Part shown: positions 7,677-16,629 of the stretch, piece after piece | How positions within the stretch are numbered: position 1 is the first letter of the stretch | Layout: the number at the start of each line of letters is the position of its first letter | Source of the DNA: Immundisolibacterales bacterium | GTDB taxonomy: Bacteria > Pseudomonadota > Gammaproteobacteria > HK1 | Direction: 5' to 3' | Assembly (NCBI GenBank): GCA_026712715.1 | Contig: JAPOPW010000045.1 | Location: forward strand, 20,835 to 84,834 | Length of the DNA stretch: 64,000 nt | Translations under genes and position numbers: made by a program | Notes under the pieces: model-generated | What the model saw: the letters and a program-made list of their open reading frames with translations, nothing else | Databases searched by the model: none | What the model was told of the DNA's origin: nothing

Positions 7677-10600
7677 TCACCGTCCCGCGAGCTCGCCGAG
7701 GACCACGTGCGCGGAGTTCGACCGCGGGCGCCACAGCCCCCGCTCGACCGCCTCGCCGAGCCGTTCGGCGATCTCGCGAAGGGCGGCCGGGTTGTTCTCG
7801 TCGAAGAAGGCGCGCACGTCGCGGTCCTCGACATACGCCTCGAACACCGCGTCGAAGTGATGGTCGCCGACCGCGCGGGCCGTCGCCGCGAACGCGAAGA
7901 GGTAGTCCACCGTCGCGGCCATCTCGAACGCCCCCTTGTAGCCGTGGCGCATGACTCCCCGGATCCACTTCGGGTTGACGACCCGGGCGCGCACCACCCG
8001 CGCGATCTCCTCCTCGAGCCGCCGGATGCGCGGACTCTCGGGACGCGAGTGGTCGTTGTGCCACACGGCGGGCCGCGTCCCGGAGAGATGGTGCACGGCG
8101 GCGGTCATCCCGCCCTCGAACTGGTAATAGTCGTCAGAGTCGAGGAGGTCGTGCTCGCGGTTGTCCTGGTTGTGCACCACCGCCTCCACGCCCCGAAGGC
8201 GCGTCTCGAAGAGCGCGTGCTCGGCCGATCCGTCCCCCTCCGCGCCGTACGCATGGCCGCCCCACACGATCCACGCACGCGCGAGATCGGCTTCCTCCCG
8301 CCACCCACGTTCGTCGATGAGCGCCTGGAGCCCGGCCCCGTAGGCGCCCGGCTTCGAGCCGAAGACCCGGTACCCGGCCCGGCGCTCAGCGTCCTGCCGC
8401 GCGACCCCGTCCGCCGCGAGGCGGGCGACGTCAGCCGCGTAGGCACTGGCGAGCGGATTGCCCCGCACGGGCTCCTCGAGCCGTGCGACCGCCCGCGCGG
8501 CCGCATCGAAGAGCGCAATCTGGGCCGGGAAGGAATCGCGGAAGAACCCCGACACCCGCAAGGTCACGTCCACCCGCGGGCGGTCGAGGAGGTCGAGGGG
8601 CAGCACCTCGAACCCGGTGACCCGTCCCGAGCTCGGCTCCCAGGTCGGCCGGACGCCCATCAGGGCGAGTCCTTGCGCGATGTCGTCGCCACCGGTGCGC
8701 ATGTTCGAGGTGCCCCACGCGGAAAGAGCCATGCGCCGCGGCCACTCCCCCTGCTCCTGGCGGTGGCGCTCGACGAGGAGCGCGGCCGACTGCCAGCCGA
8801 GCCGCCAGGCGACTGGTGTCGGGACGGTGCGGGTGTCGACGGAGTAGAAGTTGCGCCCGGTCGGGAGCACGTCGGGCCGGCCGCGGGTCGGGGCGCCGGA
8901 GGGGCCGGGCTCGAGGAAGCGCCCGTCGAGGGCGGTCAGCACCCCCCGGATCTCGGCTTGCGCGCACGCCTCGACCGCGGGCCGGATGCGCTCGTCCACC
9001 TCCCGCAGCACGGCCCGGGTTCGCGACCACGCATCCGGGCACGCGCGGCTCGCGCCGACGAGCGCCCGGGCGAGCGCCTCGAGCCGTTCGACGGTGTCGC
9101 CCGCGGTCCGCCAGGGGCCCGCCGAACCGTCGAGCGCGTCCGCGAGCGGGGCTGGACGCGCCCCGTTCCATCGCGCGCCGAGGTCGCAGTCGAGGGGATC
9201 GAACCCCTGCCCGTCGAGCCCGAGGTCGCGGGCGAGCGCCCGGGTGATCGAGGCGCTCGGTCCCGCATCCTCGCCGCGCGGGACGCGGACGAGGGCGACG
9301 AGGAGGTCGAGCATCCGCTCCGGGTCCGGCCGGCAGCCGAATACGTGCAGGCCGTCGCGGATCTGCATCTCCTTGAGCTCGCAGAGATACGCGTCGAGCT
9401 TGGTGAGGGCCTCGCCGGCCTCCTCTCCGGGCGTGATGCCGCAGTCCCGGTCGAGGCCGAGGCGCGCGACCAGCTCGAGGATCTCGTCCCGGAGGACCGC
9501 GAGCCGCCGCGGGTCCACCCCGGACGCCTCGTAGTACTCGTCGACGAGGCGTTCGAGGTCGGCGAGCGGCCCGTAGCTCTCGGCCCGGGTGAGCGGCGGG
9601 GTGAGGTGGTCGACGATGACCGCCTGGGCGCGGCGCTTCGCCTGGGTCCCCTCGCCCGGGTCGTTGACGATGAAGGGATAGACGTGGGGAAGCGGCCCGA
9701 GCGCCGCCTCCGGGTAGCACTCCGCGGAGAGGGCGAGGGCCTTTCCGGGCAGCCACTCGAGGTTTCCGTGCTTGCCCATGTGCACGATGGCGTGCACCCG
9801 GGACCTGAGCCACGCGTAGAACGCGAAGTAGCCGTGCGGGGGCACGAGGTCGGGGTCGTGGTAGGTGGCGGCGGGGTCGATGTGGTAGCCGCGCGCCGGC
9901 TGGAGCGCGACCGTGACGTTGCCGAACCGAAGCGCCGGCACCGCGAACGCCGCCCCCCCGGACCCACCTCCGGTCGCGTCTGCCGCGGCGCCCGCGGCCA
10001 GGTAGAACGGATCGGCCTCCGGCTGCCCCCAACGGGCCACGACCGCACCGCGCACCGCCGCGGGGAGGGTGGCGAAGAAGGCGTGGTAGTCGTCGAGGAA
10101 GAGCCGCTCCCGGATCTCGCGCCCCGCCACGGCCGCATTGGTGGGGCCGGCCGCGAGCGCCTCGATGAGGGCGTTGCCGCGGGCCGGAACGTTCTCCACC
10201 CGGTACCCCGCGGCCGCGAGCGCCCGCAGGAGCTCGACGGTCCCGGCCGGCGTGTCGAGCCCGACCCCGTTCCCGAGGCGCCCGTCGCGGTTCGGGTAGT
10301 TCGCGAGCACGATGGCGACCCGGCGCTCCCGGGCCGGGGTCGCGCCGAGGTCGATCCACGCGCGAGCGAGTCGGGCGGTGAACGCGATCCGGTCCGCGCG
10401 CGGGACGTAGGCGACGATCGGGCACTCGGTCGCCGCGTCGAAACGGGCCTCGGCCTTGAACGAGACGGCGCGCGCGACGATGCGCCCGTCCACCTCGGGG
10501 AGGGCCACGTTCATCGCGATGTCGCGCGCGGAGAGCCCCTGCGTGCCGTTTTCCCAGTCCTCCTCGCGCCCCCCCGCGAGCACCACCTGGAGCACGGGCC

Positions 10601-11462
10601 GTCCGTTCGCGTCGAACGGAGTCTGCCGGCGCTCCGGGGCGCCCGGCGACGAGACCGCGAACCCGGTGGCATTCAGCACGAGGCGCACGCGCGCGTGCTC
10701 GAGCAGGCTCGCGACGAGGTCCGCCGAGACGGGATCCTTGAGACTCGAAACGAAGAGCGGGAGCGCGTTCACCCCGTGTTCGCGAAGGCCGGCGACGAGC
10801 GCGTCGATGGGGGCGAGGTTGGCGGCCTGCACGTGGGCGCGGTAGAAGACGATGGCGGCGCAAGGGGCGCCTTCGGTCCATCGCGTCCGAACCTCGTCGC
10901 GACCGCACGTCCCGGAATCCGGATAGTAGACGCCGGCGCGCGGGAGCGGAGCGGGCTCGCGCCATTCGCCCGGTACTCCGATGAGCTCGGCCGCAAACGC
11001 GAGCAGGCTGCGGGCATTCGCCGGACCGCCGTGCACGCAGTACTGCCACAGGCGATGGGTGTCGGCCGCCGACACGGAGCCGAGCCCCGCGAGCTCGGGG
11101 TCCGGCTGGTCGTCGCCCGGGAGGAGCGCGAGGGGGATCGACGCGTCCCGGCAGGCGTCGACGATCTGCTCGACCCCGTACGGCCAGTAGCCCGCGCCGC
11201 CCAGCACCCGAGCGACGACGAGCTTCGCGCGCGCGACCACCGACTCGACGTAAAGGTCGACCGACATCGGATGGGCGAGCTGCATCAGGTTCGCGAGGCG
11301 GAGCGAAGGAAGTTCGCCGTCGAGGCCGGCCCGCGCCGCCGCGAGGCTCGCGAGCTCGGTGTCCGCGGCGGAAAGGAAGACGATGTCCCCCGGCGTCTGG
11401 CCGAGGTCGACGGCCTCGGTCTCGTCGACCGCCGACCCCGCCTTGGCGCGCAGCAGGTGCAA
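7677..11462 (-). CDS. cobN: CobN-type cobaltochelatase large subunit
   Basis: This 1261-residue protein has the normal length for CobN and its diagnostic start, MHLLRAKAG then AVDLGQTPGDIVFLSAADTE. The start codon is TTG, with GGGAG about eight bases upstream. Internal CobN/BchH blocks include HGYFAFYAWLRSRVHAIVHM followed by GKHGNLEWLPGKAL, and near the C-terminus MRHGYKGAFEMAATVDYLF. CobN inserts cobalt into hydrogenobyrinate a,c-diamide with CobS and CobT (or ChlI/ChlD) ATPase partners, none of which is in the window. It lies downstream of cobW in a cobU-cobW-cobN unit. Because CbiX is also present, its role may be accessory. Confidence 0.93.
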   Translation of the reverse strand: MHLLRAKAGSAVDETEAVDLGQTPGDIVFLSAADTELASLAAARAGLDGELPSLRLANLMQLAHPMSVDLYVESVVARAKLVVARVLGGAGYWPYGVEQIVDACRDASIPLALLPGDDQPDPELAGLGSVSAADTHRLWQYCVHGGPANARSLLAFAAELIGVPGEWREPAPLPRAGVYYPDSGTCGRDEVRTRWTEGAPCAAIVFYRAHVQAANLAPIDALVAGLREHGVNALPLFVSSLKDPVSADLVASLLEHARVRLVLNATGFAVSSPGAPERRQTPFDANGRPVLQVVLAGGREEDWENGTQGLSARDIAMNVALPEVDGRIVARAVSFKAEARFDAATECPIVAYVPRADRIAFTARLARAWIDLGATPARERRVAIVLANYPNRDGRLGNGVGLDTPAGTVELLRALAAAGYRVENVPARGNALIEALAAGPTNAAVAGREIRERLFLDDYHAFFATLPAAVRGAVVARWGQPEADPFYLAAGAAADATGGGSGGAAFAVPALRFGNVTVALQPARGYHIDPAATYHDPDLVPPHGYFAFYAWLRSRVHAIVHMGKHGNLEWLPGKALALSAECYPEAALGPLPHVYPFIVNDPGEGTQAKRRAQAVIVDHLTPPLTRAESYGPLADLERLVDEYYEASGVDPRRLAVLRDEILELVARLGLDRDCGITPGEEAGEALTKLDAYLCELKEMQIRDGLHVFGCRPDPERMLDLLVALVRVPRGEDAGPSASITRALARDLGLDGQGFDPLDCDLGARWNGARPAPLADALDGSAGPWRTAGDTVERLEALARALVGASRACPDAWSRTRAVLREVDERIRPAVEACAQAEIRGVLTALDGRFLEPGPSGAPTRGRPDVLPTGRNFYSVDTRTVPTPVAWRLGWQSAALLVERHRQEQGEWPRRMALSAWGTSNMRTGGDDIAQGLALMGVRPTWEPSSGRVTGFEVLPLDLLDRPRVDVTLRVSGFFRDSFPAQIALFDAAARAVARLEEPVRGNPLASAYAADVARLAADGVARQDAERRAGYRVFGSKPGAYGAGLQALIDERGWREEADLARAWIVWGGHAYGAEGDGSAEHALFETRLRGVEAVVHNQDNREHDLLDSDDYYQFEGGMTAAVHHLSGTRPAVWHNDHSRPESPRIRRLEEEIARVVRARVVNPKWIRGVMRHGYKGAFEMAATVDYLFAFAATARAVGDHHFDAVFEAYVEDRDVRAFFDENNPAALREIAERLGEAVERGLWRPRSNSAHVVLGELAGR

Positions 11463-11513
11463 CGGTGATCTCCCTCGCGCCGTCGGGCCGGGACGGACCG
11501 GGCCGCGCGACCT

Positions 11514-12545
11514 TCAGCCCGCTTCGAGCGCCGCCCGGATGCGCGGCTCGTCGAGCCCCGTCTCGCCGATGACCACGAGCCGCGAGCGGCGCGCCTCGCC
11601 GGGCCGCCATTCGCGGTCGTAGTAGTGCCGGACCCGCTCTCCGACCGCCTGCACGAGGAGGCGCATGTCCTTCCCCGCGACCGCCGCAAAGCCCTTGACC
11701 CTCAGTATTCCGTGCGCGGCGACCGCCTCCGCGATCCGCGCGGTGAGAGCGTCCGGACAGTCCACCTCGCCCAGCTCCACGCTGAACGTCGTGAAGTCGT
11801 CGTGATCGTGCTCGCCCTCCTCGTCGATGTGGGAGGGGCGGGAATCCAGGTCGTCCTCCGCCGCCGCCTCGAGCCCGAGCAGCACGGCCGGGTCCACCGC
11901 ACCCTCGCGCGCCACGACCCGCTTCACGGACGGTCGCAGCATGGCCTCGATCTCTTCGCCGATGCGGCGAAGCTCCGCCTCGCCGACGAGGTCGGCCTTG
12001 TTCAGCACCACCATGTCGGCGCAGGCGAGCTGCTCCTCGAGGAGCTCCTCGAGGGGACTCTCGTGGTCCAGGGCGTCGTCGGCCTCGCGCTGCGCCTGCA
12101 CCGCGGCCGGGTCCGCCGCGAACAGCCCCGCCGCGTAGGCGGGGGAATCTACGACCGCGATCACCCCGTCCACGGTGACGCGGGTGCGTACGCTCGGCCA
12201 CCCGAACGCCTTCACGAGGGGCTTCGGCAGCGCGAGCCCCGAGGTCTCGATGACGATGTGGTCGGGCGGCTCGTCGCGGGCGAGGAGGGTCTCGATGGTG
12301 GGCAGGAAGTCGTCCGCCACGGTGCAGCAGATGCAGCCGTTGGCGAGCTCGAGAATGTCCTCGTCCGCACAGTCCTCGATACCGCAGCCCCTGACGATCT
12401 CGGCGTCGATGCCGATGTCTCCGAACTCGTTGATGACGAGTGCGAGGCGACGCCCGGACGCGTTGGCGAGCAGGTGGCGGATGAGGCTCGTCTTGCCCGC
12501 GCCGAGGAAGCCGGTGATCACGGTGGCGGGGATCCGGGTAGTCAT
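11514..12545 (-). CDS. cobW: CobW family GTPase (zinc/cobalt metallochaperone)
   Basis: This 343-residue protein has Walker A TVITGFLGAGKTSLIRHLL at its N-terminus, the metal-binding ELANGCICCTV (CxCC) motif, NKADL for guanine recognition, and a His-rich linker HIDEEGEHDHDDF before the CobW C-terminal domain. CobW is a G3E GTPase that delivers a metal ion; its gene typically sits beside cobN, as here. The ATG at 12545 places the P-loop close to the N-terminus, as in the family. It lies about 50 bases upstream of cobN, in an apparent cobU-cobW-cobN operon. Confidence 0.92.
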   Translation of the reverse strand: MTTRIPATVITGFLGAGKTSLIRHLLANASGRRLALVINEFGDIGIDAEIVRGCGIEDCADEDILELANGCICCTVADDFLPTIETLLARDEPPDHIVIETSGLALPKPLVKAFGWPSVRTRVTVDGVIAVVDSPAYAAGLFAADPAAVQAQREADDALDHESPLEELLEEQLACADMVVLNKADLVGEAELRRIGEEIEAMLRPSVKRVVAREGAVDPAVLLGLEAAAEDDLDSRPSHIDEEGEHDHDDFTTFSVELGEVDCPDALTARIAEAVAAHGILRVKGFAAVAGKDMRLLVQAVGERVRHYYDREWRPGEARRSRLVVIGETGLDEPRIRAALEAG

Positions 12546-12607
12546 GGGCAGTCGTCCATTGTTGCGGTTGCGGCGGCGGCCTGCGGCCCTCGCGATCCGG
12601 CGGGCGG

Positions 12608-13144
12608 TCAGGCCGGCTTGAGGACGAGGGGGATCCCCGCCGTCACCAGCACCACCCGATCCGCGCGCGCCGCGAGCGCCTGGTTGAGTCTGCCCGCATG
12701 GTCGCGGAAGGCGCGGGCCATCGCGTTCTCCGGAACCACGCCGAGTCCGACCTCGCTGGCGACGAGGACGACCGGCACCGCCGGTACGGCGAGGGATTCT
12801 AGGAGAGACCGCGCCTCGCGGTCGACGTCCCGTCCCGCGTGCATGAGATTTCCGAGCCACACGGTCAGGCAGTCTACGAGCACGCCGGCTCCGGACCCGT
12901 CGGCCCGGTGCGCGTGCGCGCGCAGGGCCCCCTCGAGATCGAGGGGCGCTTCCACCGTCGTCCAGCCTTCTCCGCGCCGGTCGCGGTGCCGGGCGATCCG
13001 CTCGCGCATCTCGTCGTCGAATGCCTCGGCGGTGGCGATGTAGACCGCGCCGGGCCCGGCGAGCAGCGACTCCGCGTACGCGCTCTTCCCCGAGCGCGCG
13101 CCGCCCAGCACCAGGGTCAACGGTACGATGGTGTCGTGGGGCAT
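12608..13144 (-). CDS. cobU: Adenosylcobinamide kinase/GTP guanylyltransferase
   Basis: About 178 residues. The Walker A segment TLVLGGARSGKSAYAESL is the CobU/CobP signature. VYIATAEAFDDEMRERIARH includes the histidine that carries GMP, and VLVDCLTVWLGNLM and VLVASEVGLGVVPENAMAR are conserved later blocks. The enzyme phosphorylates adenosylcobinamide and adds GMP to give AdoCbi-GDP, the substrate of CobS, which is encoded at 38.5 kb. I take the ATG at 13144, which has GGAG ten bases upstream; a TTG at 13150 is also in frame. Confidence 0.93.
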   Translation of the reverse strand: MPHDTIVPLTLVLGGARSGKSAYAESLLAGPGAVYIATAEAFDDEMRERIARHRDRRGEGWTTVEAPLDLEGALRAHAHRADGSGAGVLVDCLTVWLGNLMHAGRDVDREARSLLESLAVPAVPVVLVASEVGLGVVPENAMARAFRDHAGRLNQALAARADRVVLVTAGIPLVLKPA

Positions 13145-13448
13145 CCGCAACGCTCCAGCCTCCCGGGCCGCAAGGTACGCTATTTTGCACCGGTGAAGCC
13201 CGCCCCCGCGTCAGCGCCCGCGCGACCGCCGCATCGCCACACCTCGCCATCCTGGTACCCCTGCACGGAGATTCTGACCGATCGGAATGACGGAGATGAG
13301 TCCAACGAGGCATTCAACCGATTGAATTTCAATCGATCAATACCTCTTTACAGAGGTACTGGGCCGAACCGACGTTCTTGCCGAGCAGGGATTGAGCGGC
13401 AATGCCCGGAAGGCGTTTAATTGCTCTCGCTCGAATGGGAGAATTTCG
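13145..13448. other. Intergenic control region between cobU and the TonB receptor
   Basis: This region separates two divergent genes. It holds a 17-base hairpin palindrome at 13319-13335 (CGATTGAATTTCAATCG) and a second stem-loop at 13341-13358 (TACCTC / GAGGTA arms), both upstream of the receptor gene. The tract is AT-richer than its flanks, as expected for promoters or operators. No B12 box is present, so it is not a cobalamin riboswitch of the usual kind. Confidence 0.5.
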
Positions 13449-15926
13449 ATGAAGATCTTCCTGATGCTGGTCGCGTTGCTTGGCGCGCTGGCGGCGGGTG
13501 CGGCCCATGCCGGCCCCCTTGCTCCGGCCCCTCGCGTCTTCGCCACGTATGACCGGAACTTCATCGCGCGCTCCGGCGCCCAGTCGCTCGAAGAGCTGCT
13601 GGACACCGGCATCGTCCGCTACTTCCTCACCGGGGGGCAGCCGTTGCTCGTCCTCGTCAACGGCCGGCCGTACGCCACCACGTCCAGCGATCTCGATACC
13701 CTGCCGCTCTCGGCCATCGAGCGCATCGAGCTTCTGAGCGGCGACACCCTCGGCACTCTCGACGGCAACGCGGTGCGCGGCGCGCTCAATGTCGTGCTGC
13801 GAAACGATCTGGACGGCTTCGAGGCGCACACGGTCGCACGGATGCCGACCCGGGACGGCGGCGACGGCCGGCAGGCCAGCGTCTTCTGGGGCGGAGCGAT
13901 CGGCGACGGAAGAATAACCCTCGGGGTGGACGTCCTGCGGCGCGAGGAGATCGCCGCACGGAGCCGGGAGTACAGCCGCTCCACCTGGACGCCGGGCGGC
14001 GCATTCAGCGATGCGGCGAACGTCAGCGTCGGCGGCAACACGGTCTGGATCGTCCAGCGAGATGAAGACAAGACCTTGACCGGCGTGAGGTCGATTGCGC
14101 TCGGGGAGTGCGACCCGGCAAGAGGCTATACCGGCCCGCTCAGCAATCCGCCCGGCATCACCTCGGGGGACGACAAGGGCTGCGGTTTTGCCTACGGGGC
14201 CATCATGTGGAACACCAGCAGCTATGAGCAGAAGAGCGCGATCCTCAACCTGGAGCACCCGATCGGCGAGAAGGCCGACCTCCACCTGGACGCCAACTTC
14301 ACGCGTGGCGACTCGGCGTTCCGCTACGCCCCGTCGGTCGGCACGTTCATCTTCACGCCGAACCCCGGCCTGCTCGATGCAATCGACGACGCGGCCGGCT
14401 CCGACTTCGTGGCGGACGAGAACGACCTGTTCGTCGTGGGGCACCGATTCGTCGGCCACGGCAACCGGGACTGGCTGACGGACACCGAGGAATACGACGT
14501 CTCCGCGAGCCTCGAGGGGCGGTTGACGGAGGGTCTGGGTTACGACGCGCGCGTCAGCGCCTTCTACCTGGACGGTTTTCTCGACGGCAACACCTTCGTG
14601 CATGCCGACCGAATCACGTCGGAGATTCAGGCGGGAAGCTACGACCTCGAAGACCCGTTCTCGGACGCCGAGGCGCATCTGCGAGCCATCGATTACAGCA
14701 GCTTGCGGCTCGAGAACGACTTCGGCGGAGACTACCTGGGGGCCCGGCTGGCCCTCGAGGGTACGGGATTCGAAATCGGCGGCCGCGCTTCGGCCTGGAC
14801 CGCAGGGGTCGAGTGGGAGGACGCGGAAGTACATGACGTCACGGTCTATCGCGCCAATGACGGCATGACCTACGACGTGTCCGAGGTGCTCGGCTCCGGC
14901 GGCACAAGCTATGCCGGCGAGCGCCGGTCCGTCGCGGGCTTTGCGGAGATGTCCCTGCCGCTCACCGAGAACCTGGACCTCCGGGTCGCGGGTCGCGGGG
15001 ACGAAGCGGACGATGTCGGCAGAATGGAATCGTGGCGCCTCGGGGCCGAGTATCGGGCAACCAACGTCATCACCTTGCGCGGCTCCTGGAGCGCCGGCGA
15101 AACGCCGCCCTCGATGTCGTATCTCCACAGCTCCGAGGTGCAGGACCACCCGTATATCGACTGCGACCCCGGAAGCGGGAGTCCGCCCCGCTCCTGCACC
15201 GAGCTCAATCCGCGGCAGGTGACCAGGGTGACCACCGGCAACCCGGGGCTCGATCCTTCGGACACCGTACGGCTCGCCTTCGGCGGCGAGGCCCGCGAGG
15301 GACCATTCTTCGCCGGCGTGGAGCTGTATCGGCTCTCGCGCTCCGGTCTGCCGGGGCAGAACACCGCCAACTGGGCCATGCAGAACCTGAACGAATGCAA
15401 GGACGGCGAAACGATGAACTGCATCGAGCGCACCGGCGGCGACATCACCATCCACGACGAATATGCAAACGTCGTCGACGCCGGCATCTCGGGCATCAGC
15501 ACCCGGTTCGGCGGGGGCTTCAGAACCGGCTTTGGCGTTGTCGGCATGCGCGGCGTGTGGCGGCGGATTACCGGCACCGACCTTCGCGTCGCGGGCGAAG
15601 AGGACCATTACCCCATCCCCAAGAACTTCCTCCGCGCCGGTTTCCTGGCGCGGCGCGGAAACCTGAGCGCCATCTGGACGATCAACTACCGCTCCGGCTT
15701 CGAGAACCGGGAGGAAAGCGGCACTTTCGACTCCTGGACCGGCCACGATCTCGTGCTGGACTGGACCGAACCGCTGGGGCTGGAAGGCGCGCGGGTCGCC
15801 GCCGGGGTGTTCAACATCACCGACGCCGGCCTCACCGTGGACACCGCCAACCCCAACAGCGTGGACGGGCCCACGGTGGCCGGCTGGGGGCGCACCCTCT
15901 TCGTCACCCTCAACATGCAGTTCTGA
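13449..15926 (+). CDS. TonB-dependent outer-membrane receptor
   Basis: This 825-residue protein begins with a signal peptide (MKIFLMLVALLGALAAGAAH). The plug domain follows, with LLVLVNGRPY and IERIELLSGDTLGTLDGNAV near residues 70-105. The rest is the beta-barrel, ending LFVTLNMQF with the C-terminal phenylalanine needed for outer-membrane insertion. No sharp TonB box is recognised. Its position between cobU and the riboswitch-controlled cbtBA genes suggests uptake of cobalamin, a cobinoid or a cobalt chelate, but the barrel resembles broad-specificity receptors, so the ligand is unproven. It is preceded by its own palindromic control region. Confidence 0.85.
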   Translation: MKIFLMLVALLGALAAGAAHAGPLAPAPRVFATYDRNFIARSGAQSLEELLDTGIVRYFLTGGQPLLVLVNGRPYATTSSDLDTLPLSAIERIELLSGDTLGTLDGNAVRGALNVVLRNDLDGFEAHTVARMPTRDGGDGRQASVFWGGAIGDGRITLGVDVLRREEIAARSREYSRSTWTPGGAFSDAANVSVGGNTVWIVQRDEDKTLTGVRSIALGECDPARGYTGPLSNPPGITSGDDKGCGFAYGAIMWNTSSYEQKSAILNLEHPIGEKADLHLDANFTRGDSAFRYAPSVGTFIFTPNPGLLDAIDDAAGSDFVADENDLFVVGHRFVGHGNRDWLTDTEEYDVSASLEGRLTEGLGYDARVSAFYLDGFLDGNTFVHADRITSEIQAGSYDLEDPFSDAEAHLRAIDYSSLRLENDFGGDYLGARLALEGTGFEIGGRASAWTAGVEWEDAEVHDVTVYRANDGMTYDVSEVLGSGGTSYAGERRSVAGFAEMSLPLTENLDLRVAGRGDEADDVGRMESWRLGAEYRATNVITLRGSWSAGETPPSMSYLHSSEVQDHPYIDCDPGSGSPPRSCTELNPRQVTRVTTGNPGLDPSDTVRLAFGGEAREGPFFAGVELYRLSRSGLPGQNTANWAMQNLNECKDGETMNCIERTGGDITIHDEYANVVDAGISGISTRFGGGFRTGFGVVGMRGVWRRITGTDLRVAGEEDHYPIPKNFLRAGFLARRGNLSAIWTINYRSGFENREESGTFDSWTGHDLVLDWTEPLGLEGARVAAGVFNITDAGLTVDTANPNSVDGPTVAGWGRTLFVTLNMQF

Positions 15927-16041
15927 GCGGGAAGAGCGCCGAACCCGGCCATTCGGACCGTTTCCGCCACTTCCGGGCGCCCGCCCGGCGGTCCGCGAGC
16001 GCGCGCATGTTCCCCGGGCATGGGAGGACGGCGCGACGCGA

Positions 16042-16070
16042 TTGACATTGCGAGGAACATTCTCTTGAAT
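16042..16070 (+). promoter_or_regulatory. Sigma70-type promoter upstream of cobalamin riboswitch
   Basis: A perfect -35 hexamer TTGACA (16042-16047), a 17-base spacer and a -10 of TTGAAT (16065-16070) lie just upstream of the riboswitch. A start near 16077 would place the aptamer at the very 5' end of the transcript, as expected. Confidence 0.65.
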
Positions 16071-16084
16071 GCCCGGGTTGCGTG

Positions 16085-16300
16085 ATCGGGTGTCCGCCCG
16101 ACGCTCTTGCGGAAGGCGGGTGAAACGGGAAGCCGGTGCGTCAGGCGATGGAGCCGAGGCAAGTCCGGCGCTGCCCCCGCAACGGTAGGCGGCTGGGATG
16201 GACCGGCCGGCCGGGTCGAGCGATGCGCTCGCCGGCCGCCGGTTTCTCGAGGAGGGGACCCTCCGGCCGCGAGCCCGGAGACCGGCCCGAAACGCCTCAG
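16085..16300 (+). promoter_or_regulatory. Cobalamin riboswitch
   Basis: The conserved core is present in order: GGGAAGCCGGTG at 16128-16139, the B12 box AAGTCCGGCGCTGCCCCCGC with AACGGTA at 16161-16187, and the closing block GAGCCCGGAGACCGGCC at 16271-16287. The variable arm between them forms a GC-rich helix (GGCCGGCCGG/CCGGCCGCCGG). It controls cbtB-cbtA and probably cobO: adenosylcobalamin binding should lower expression of cobalt uptake and corrinoid adenosylation. Boundaries are approximate. A GC-rich hairpin follows near 16320-16350 and could be part of the expression platform. Confidence 0.93.
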
Positions 16301-16418
16301 GAGCGCGGCTTCGTGTCACGGAGGGTGATGCGGGCCCGCCGGCGCCGGGATCCCCGTGCGCCGATGGGTGCCTCGATCGAAGCCGCCCCGCCCAAAAGGC
16401 TCTTCGAGGAGACCCGTC

Positions 16419-16610
16419 ATGACGACCATCGCCCCCATCGGCCGCGATTCCGGCACCGCCGTCCAGGCCGGGACGAATCGAAGGCTCGCGGCCATCCTCG
16501 CGGCCGCCCTCGGACTCGTGATCGTGTTCGCGGCCGGATTCGCCCCGAGCCAGGCCGTGCACAACGCGGCCCATGACACGCGCCACACGTTCGCCTTCCC
16601 CTGCCACTAG
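16419..16610 (+). CDS. cbtB: CbtB cobalt transporter subunit
   Basis: This 63-residue protein has one transmembrane helix (LAAILAAALGLVIVFAAGFA) followed by the conserved His-rich end PSQAVHNAAHDTRHTFAFPC and a final histidine, the metal-binding tail of CbtB. CbtB works with CbtA in a B12-regulated cobalt uptake system. It is the first gene after the cobalamin riboswitch. The ATG at 16419 gives the usual family length. Confidence 0.93.
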   Translation: MTTIAPIGRDSGTAVQAGTNRRLAAILAAALGLVIVFAAGFAPSQAVHNAAHDTRHTFAFPCH

Positions 16611-16629
16611 GACGAACGGGCCCGCTCCG

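Noticed and set aside
7656..11468. A 1270-residue open frame on the plus strand.
   Set aside because: It is exactly antisense to cobN and has no domain; long antisense frames are common in GC-rich coding DNA.
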